DNA of 6,039 nt from SW-9-67-25 sp964471665 (GTDB taxonomy: Archaea; Halobacteriota; Halobacteria; Halobacteriales; Haloarculaceae), in assembly GCA_964471665.1 (NCBI GenBank), contig CAYYHG010000167.1:1-6039 (forward strand), given 5' to 3'. Below the pieces are notes generated by a model. That model was given only the letters and a program-made list of their open reading frames with translations. It was not told the origin of the DNA and did no database searches. The position numbers were made by a program, and so were the translations under genes. The stretch's first letter is position 1; every line of letters starts with the position of its first letter. Below are positions 4,682-6,039 of this stretch, in pieces.

Positions 4682-5500
4682 CTAGGCCAACTCCTCCTGT
4701 GCTGTCTGTGCGATGTCCTCGATGTTGGCGTCGTCGAACTGGCCCTCGCCGAGCATCAGCCGCAGCCGCGGCCGGCCCACGTCGATGGGCACCTTCTCGG
4801 TGTCGAGCAGGCCGTTCTCCTCGAGGCGCGACTTGGTCCGGGAGAAGGTGGCCTTGCTCGCCAGGCCGATGTCCTCGCCCCACTTGCTGATATCGTAGAG
4901 GAGTTCGGCGTTCCGGGCCGCCACGAGCAGGCTGACTGTCACCTCGTCGAGGCCGTCACCGTTGCCGCGGACGGCGTCGAGCGAGCCGAGTGCTGCCTCG
5001 AAGTCGGCGGCCGCGTCGGCCCCGATCTCCGTCTCGAGTGTCTCCATGACCGTCGAGCGGGCGGGCGTCCGCAGTTTGAACGGCGACGCGTCCGCCCACC
5101 GGTCTCCGTACTCCTCGCGGGTGGCTGCGACAAACGAGTCGTCCGTGGTCGCCAGTGCACCCACGCCTCCTGCGCTCTCGACCAGCGAGACGACCGACTC
5201 CCCGGTGATCAGAAACGCGTTGTTCGGTACCTCCGAGAGCCTCCGTACCGACAGCGTCCCCGCGTCGACGAGGTCCGCGATCGCGCTGGCGGCCAGGAAG
5301 TCGTCTGTGAGGCCTTTCAGTGGATCCTCGGCGGCGAACAACCTGACGTGTGGCGGCGCGTCGGCCTCCCTGAGCACCGTGACCAGCCCCTGGATGGTGT
5401 CCCGCGATGGGTTGACAACGAGAAGGCCGTCGTCTGCGCCCTCGATTCCTGCCGAGAAAACGTCACCGACGGTATCTTCGATCTGATTCGAACGAATCAT
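4682..5500 (-). CDS. tbsP: TbsP-family haloarchaeal transcriptional regulator (DUF5821)
   Basis: The 272-aa protein is soluble and acidic. The N-terminal half (about 1-150) carries the LLVVNPSRDTI motif (26-36) of this haloarchaeal family. The C-terminal third (about 185-250) is a winged helix-turn-helix with the signature DISKWGEDIGLASKATFSR (203-221) followed by a conserved wing, DTEKVPIDVGRPRLRL (233-248). The resemblance to the Haloferax regulator TbsP is by recall of its motifs. In Haloferax volcanii TbsP works with TrmB on glycolysis/gluconeogenesis genes (established knowledge); whether this orthologue has the same targets is inference. ATG 5500 fits a TATA-like TTAATTTTA at 5529-5537 and an almost leaderless mRNA. 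A near-palindrome covers the start codon. The YcaO gene follows after 31 bp. Confidence 0.85.
   Translation of the reverse strand: MIRSNQIEDTVGDVFSAGIEGADDGLLVVNPSRDTIQGLVTVLREADAPPHVRLFAAEDPLKGLTDDFLAASAIADLVDAGTLSVRRLSEVPNNAFLITGESVVSLVESAGGVGALATTDDSFVAATREEYGDRWADASPFKLRTPARSTVMETLETEIGADAAADFEAALGSLDAVRGNGDGLDEVTVSLLVAARNAELLYDISKWGEDIGLASKATFSRTKSRLEENGLLDTEKVPIDVGRPRLRLMLGEGQFDDANIEDIAQTAQEELA
5485..5498. promoter_or_regulatory. GATTCG-AA-CGAATC palindrome over the tbsP start codon
   Basis: A six-base perfect inverted repeat with a two-base spacer spans 5485-5498 and includes the last base of the ATG (5498-5500) and codons 2-5. With an almost leaderless transcript this is where a repressor would block initiation. 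Autoregulation is inferred, not shown. Confidence 0.4.
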
Positions 5501-5528
5501 CCCAGTAATACGTGTCCAATTCCCGCAC

Positions 5529-5537
5529 TTAATTTTA
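5529..5537 (-). promoter_or_regulatory. TATA-like box for the tbsP-ycaO operon
   Basis: On the minus strand this reads TAAAATTAA, in a GC-rich background. Its centre is about 33 bases before the ATG at 5500, so transcription would begin roughly 0-8 bases before the start codon. That fits the short leaders common in haloarchaea and the lack of a Shine-Dalgarno there. The BRE is not obvious. Confidence 0.5.
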
Positions 5538-5550
5538 CCGGCTATCGTAC

Positions 5551-5580
5551 AGAACTGTTGTCAGGTACGGTCACAGTTCT
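5551..5580. promoter_or_regulatory. 8-bp inverted repeat upstream of the tbsP TATA box
   Basis: AGAACTGT (5551-5558) and ACAGTTCT (5573-5580) are exact reverse complements with a 14-bp spacer, so their centres are 22 bp, about two helical turns, apart. That is the geometry of a dimeric regulator site. It lies just upstream of the TATA-like box and 38 bp beyond the tfb stop. A role as an RNA stem at the tfb 3' end is possible but no T-run follows. Confidence 0.45.
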
Positions 5581-5617
5581 GGATCCCGGAAGTCTCGAAG
5601 AGGTAGTACGAGTACAC

Positions 5618-6039
5618 TCAGAGCCCGGGGACGCTGTCCTCGGCCTCGAGGAGTTCGTGATATCGGTTGCGGATGGTGACCTCGGAGATGTTCGCGACTT
5701 CCGACACTTCGCTCTGGGTGACCTTCTCGTTGGTCAACAGCGAGGCCGCGTACACCGCCGCGGCGGCGAGCCCGACCGGCGACTTCCCCGAGTGGACGCC
5801 CTCCGCCTTGGCGTTTTCCAGCAGCTGGCGGGCCCGCCGCTCGACTTCCTCCGAGAGGTGAAGATCCGAGGCGAACCGGGGCACGTAGCTCTCGGGGTCG
5901 GCAGGCTTGATCTCGAGGTTCAGTTCCCGGACGACGTACCGGTAGGTGCGCGCAATCTCGTCTTTCTCGACCCGCGAGACTTTGGCGATTTCGTCGAGCG
6001 AGCGGGGTGTGCCGGCCTGGCGGGCGGCGGCGTAGAGGG
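5618..6039 (-). CDS. tfb: transcription initiation factor IIB (TFB), C-terminal 139 residues, start beyond window
   Basis: The frame runs leftward from the window edge to TGA at 5618-5620; the N-terminal zinc ribbon, linker and most of the first cyclin repeat lie outside. Visible residues 1-45 end the first cyclin-like repeat (SLDEIAKVSRVEKDEIARTY). Residues of about 51-132 form the second repeat, ending in the BRE-contacting helix-turn-helix (SEVANISEVTIRNRYHELLE). TFB recruits RNA polymerase to the TBP-TATA complex. Haloarchaea carry many TFB paralogues with different promoter preferences; which one this is cannot be told from the fragment. The GTG at 5884 is not the start, because the frame stays open and homologous upstream of it. 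A 117-bp gap separates it from the same-strand tbsP gene, which has its own promoter. Confidence 0.93.
   Translation of the reverse strand, partial: LYAAARQAGTPRSLDEIAKVSRVEKDEIARTYRYVVRELNLEIKPADPESYVPRFASDLHLSEEVERRARQLLENAKAEGVHSGKSPVGLAAAAVYAASLLTNEKVTQSEVSEVANISEVTIRNRYHELLEAEDSVPGL

Noticed and set aside
1849..4890. A 1013-codon open frame on the plus strand spanning DUF63 and YcaO
   Set aside because: The product is an Arg-rich, low-complexity shadow typical of GC-rich DNA. It overlaps two genes with clear family signatures and lacks any recognisable domain.
5551..5580. Intrinsic terminator of tfb
   Set aside because: The 8-bp stem has a 14-base loop and no T-run follows on the minus strand. 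The position fits a regulator site better.
5618..5884. A complete 88-aa protein starting with GTG at 5884
   Set aside because: The frame continues open to the window edge with clear TFB cyclin-repeat sequence, so this is an internal valine codon of tfb.

Overview
The window looks like chromosomal DNA from a halophilic archaeon (class Halobacteria). It is GC-rich with strong G/C third positions, and its proteins are Asp/Glu-rich. The gene families are archaeal: a TFB transcription factor, a haloarchaeal TbsP-type regulator (DUF5821) and a DUF63 membrane protein. A typical haloarchaeal tRNA-Leu also lies at the left edge. I cannot place the genus from sequence alone.

Layout. Bases 1-55 are the 3' half of a tRNA-Leu (anticodon TAG). 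The last 24 bases of that tRNA are repeated exactly at 143-166, as expected of an integration (att) site or the scar of one. Bases 167-564 are a low-density, locally AT-rich stretch. It holds a possible 46-aa ORF, a perfect 21-bp inverted repeat around a 93-bp core, a TATA-like stretch and a small hairpin. A possible 42-aa acidic ORF follows (565-693). An inositol monophosphatase family gene (815-1651) lies between two copies of an exact 58-bp direct repeat. The right copy belongs to a complete 82-bp palindromic element (1651-1732) and the left copy is truncated. After it comes a DUF63 polytopic membrane protein gene (1808-2953). These genes read rightward.

From 2950 to the end everything reads leftward: a partial tfb (5618-6039), a TbsP-family regulator (4682-5500) and a YcaO-domain protein (2950-4650). 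The YcaO gene starts 31 bp after the regulator and is probably co-transcribed with it. DUF63 and YcaO converge tail to tail and share a CTAG that contains both stop codons.

Working together. TbsP is known in Haloferax as a regulator of central carbon metabolism. Here it sits directly upstream of a protein that carries both a zinc-tetrad E1-like/leader-binding half and an ATP-dependent YcaO half, the architecture used to install azolines on peptides. No precursor peptide or dehydrogenase gene is evident in the window. The regulator has a near-palindrome over its own start codon and an 8-bp inverted repeat upstream of its TATA box, which suggests autoregulation or control by a partner. The left third reads as a tRNA-anchored accessory patch with repeats next to conserved housekeeping genes.
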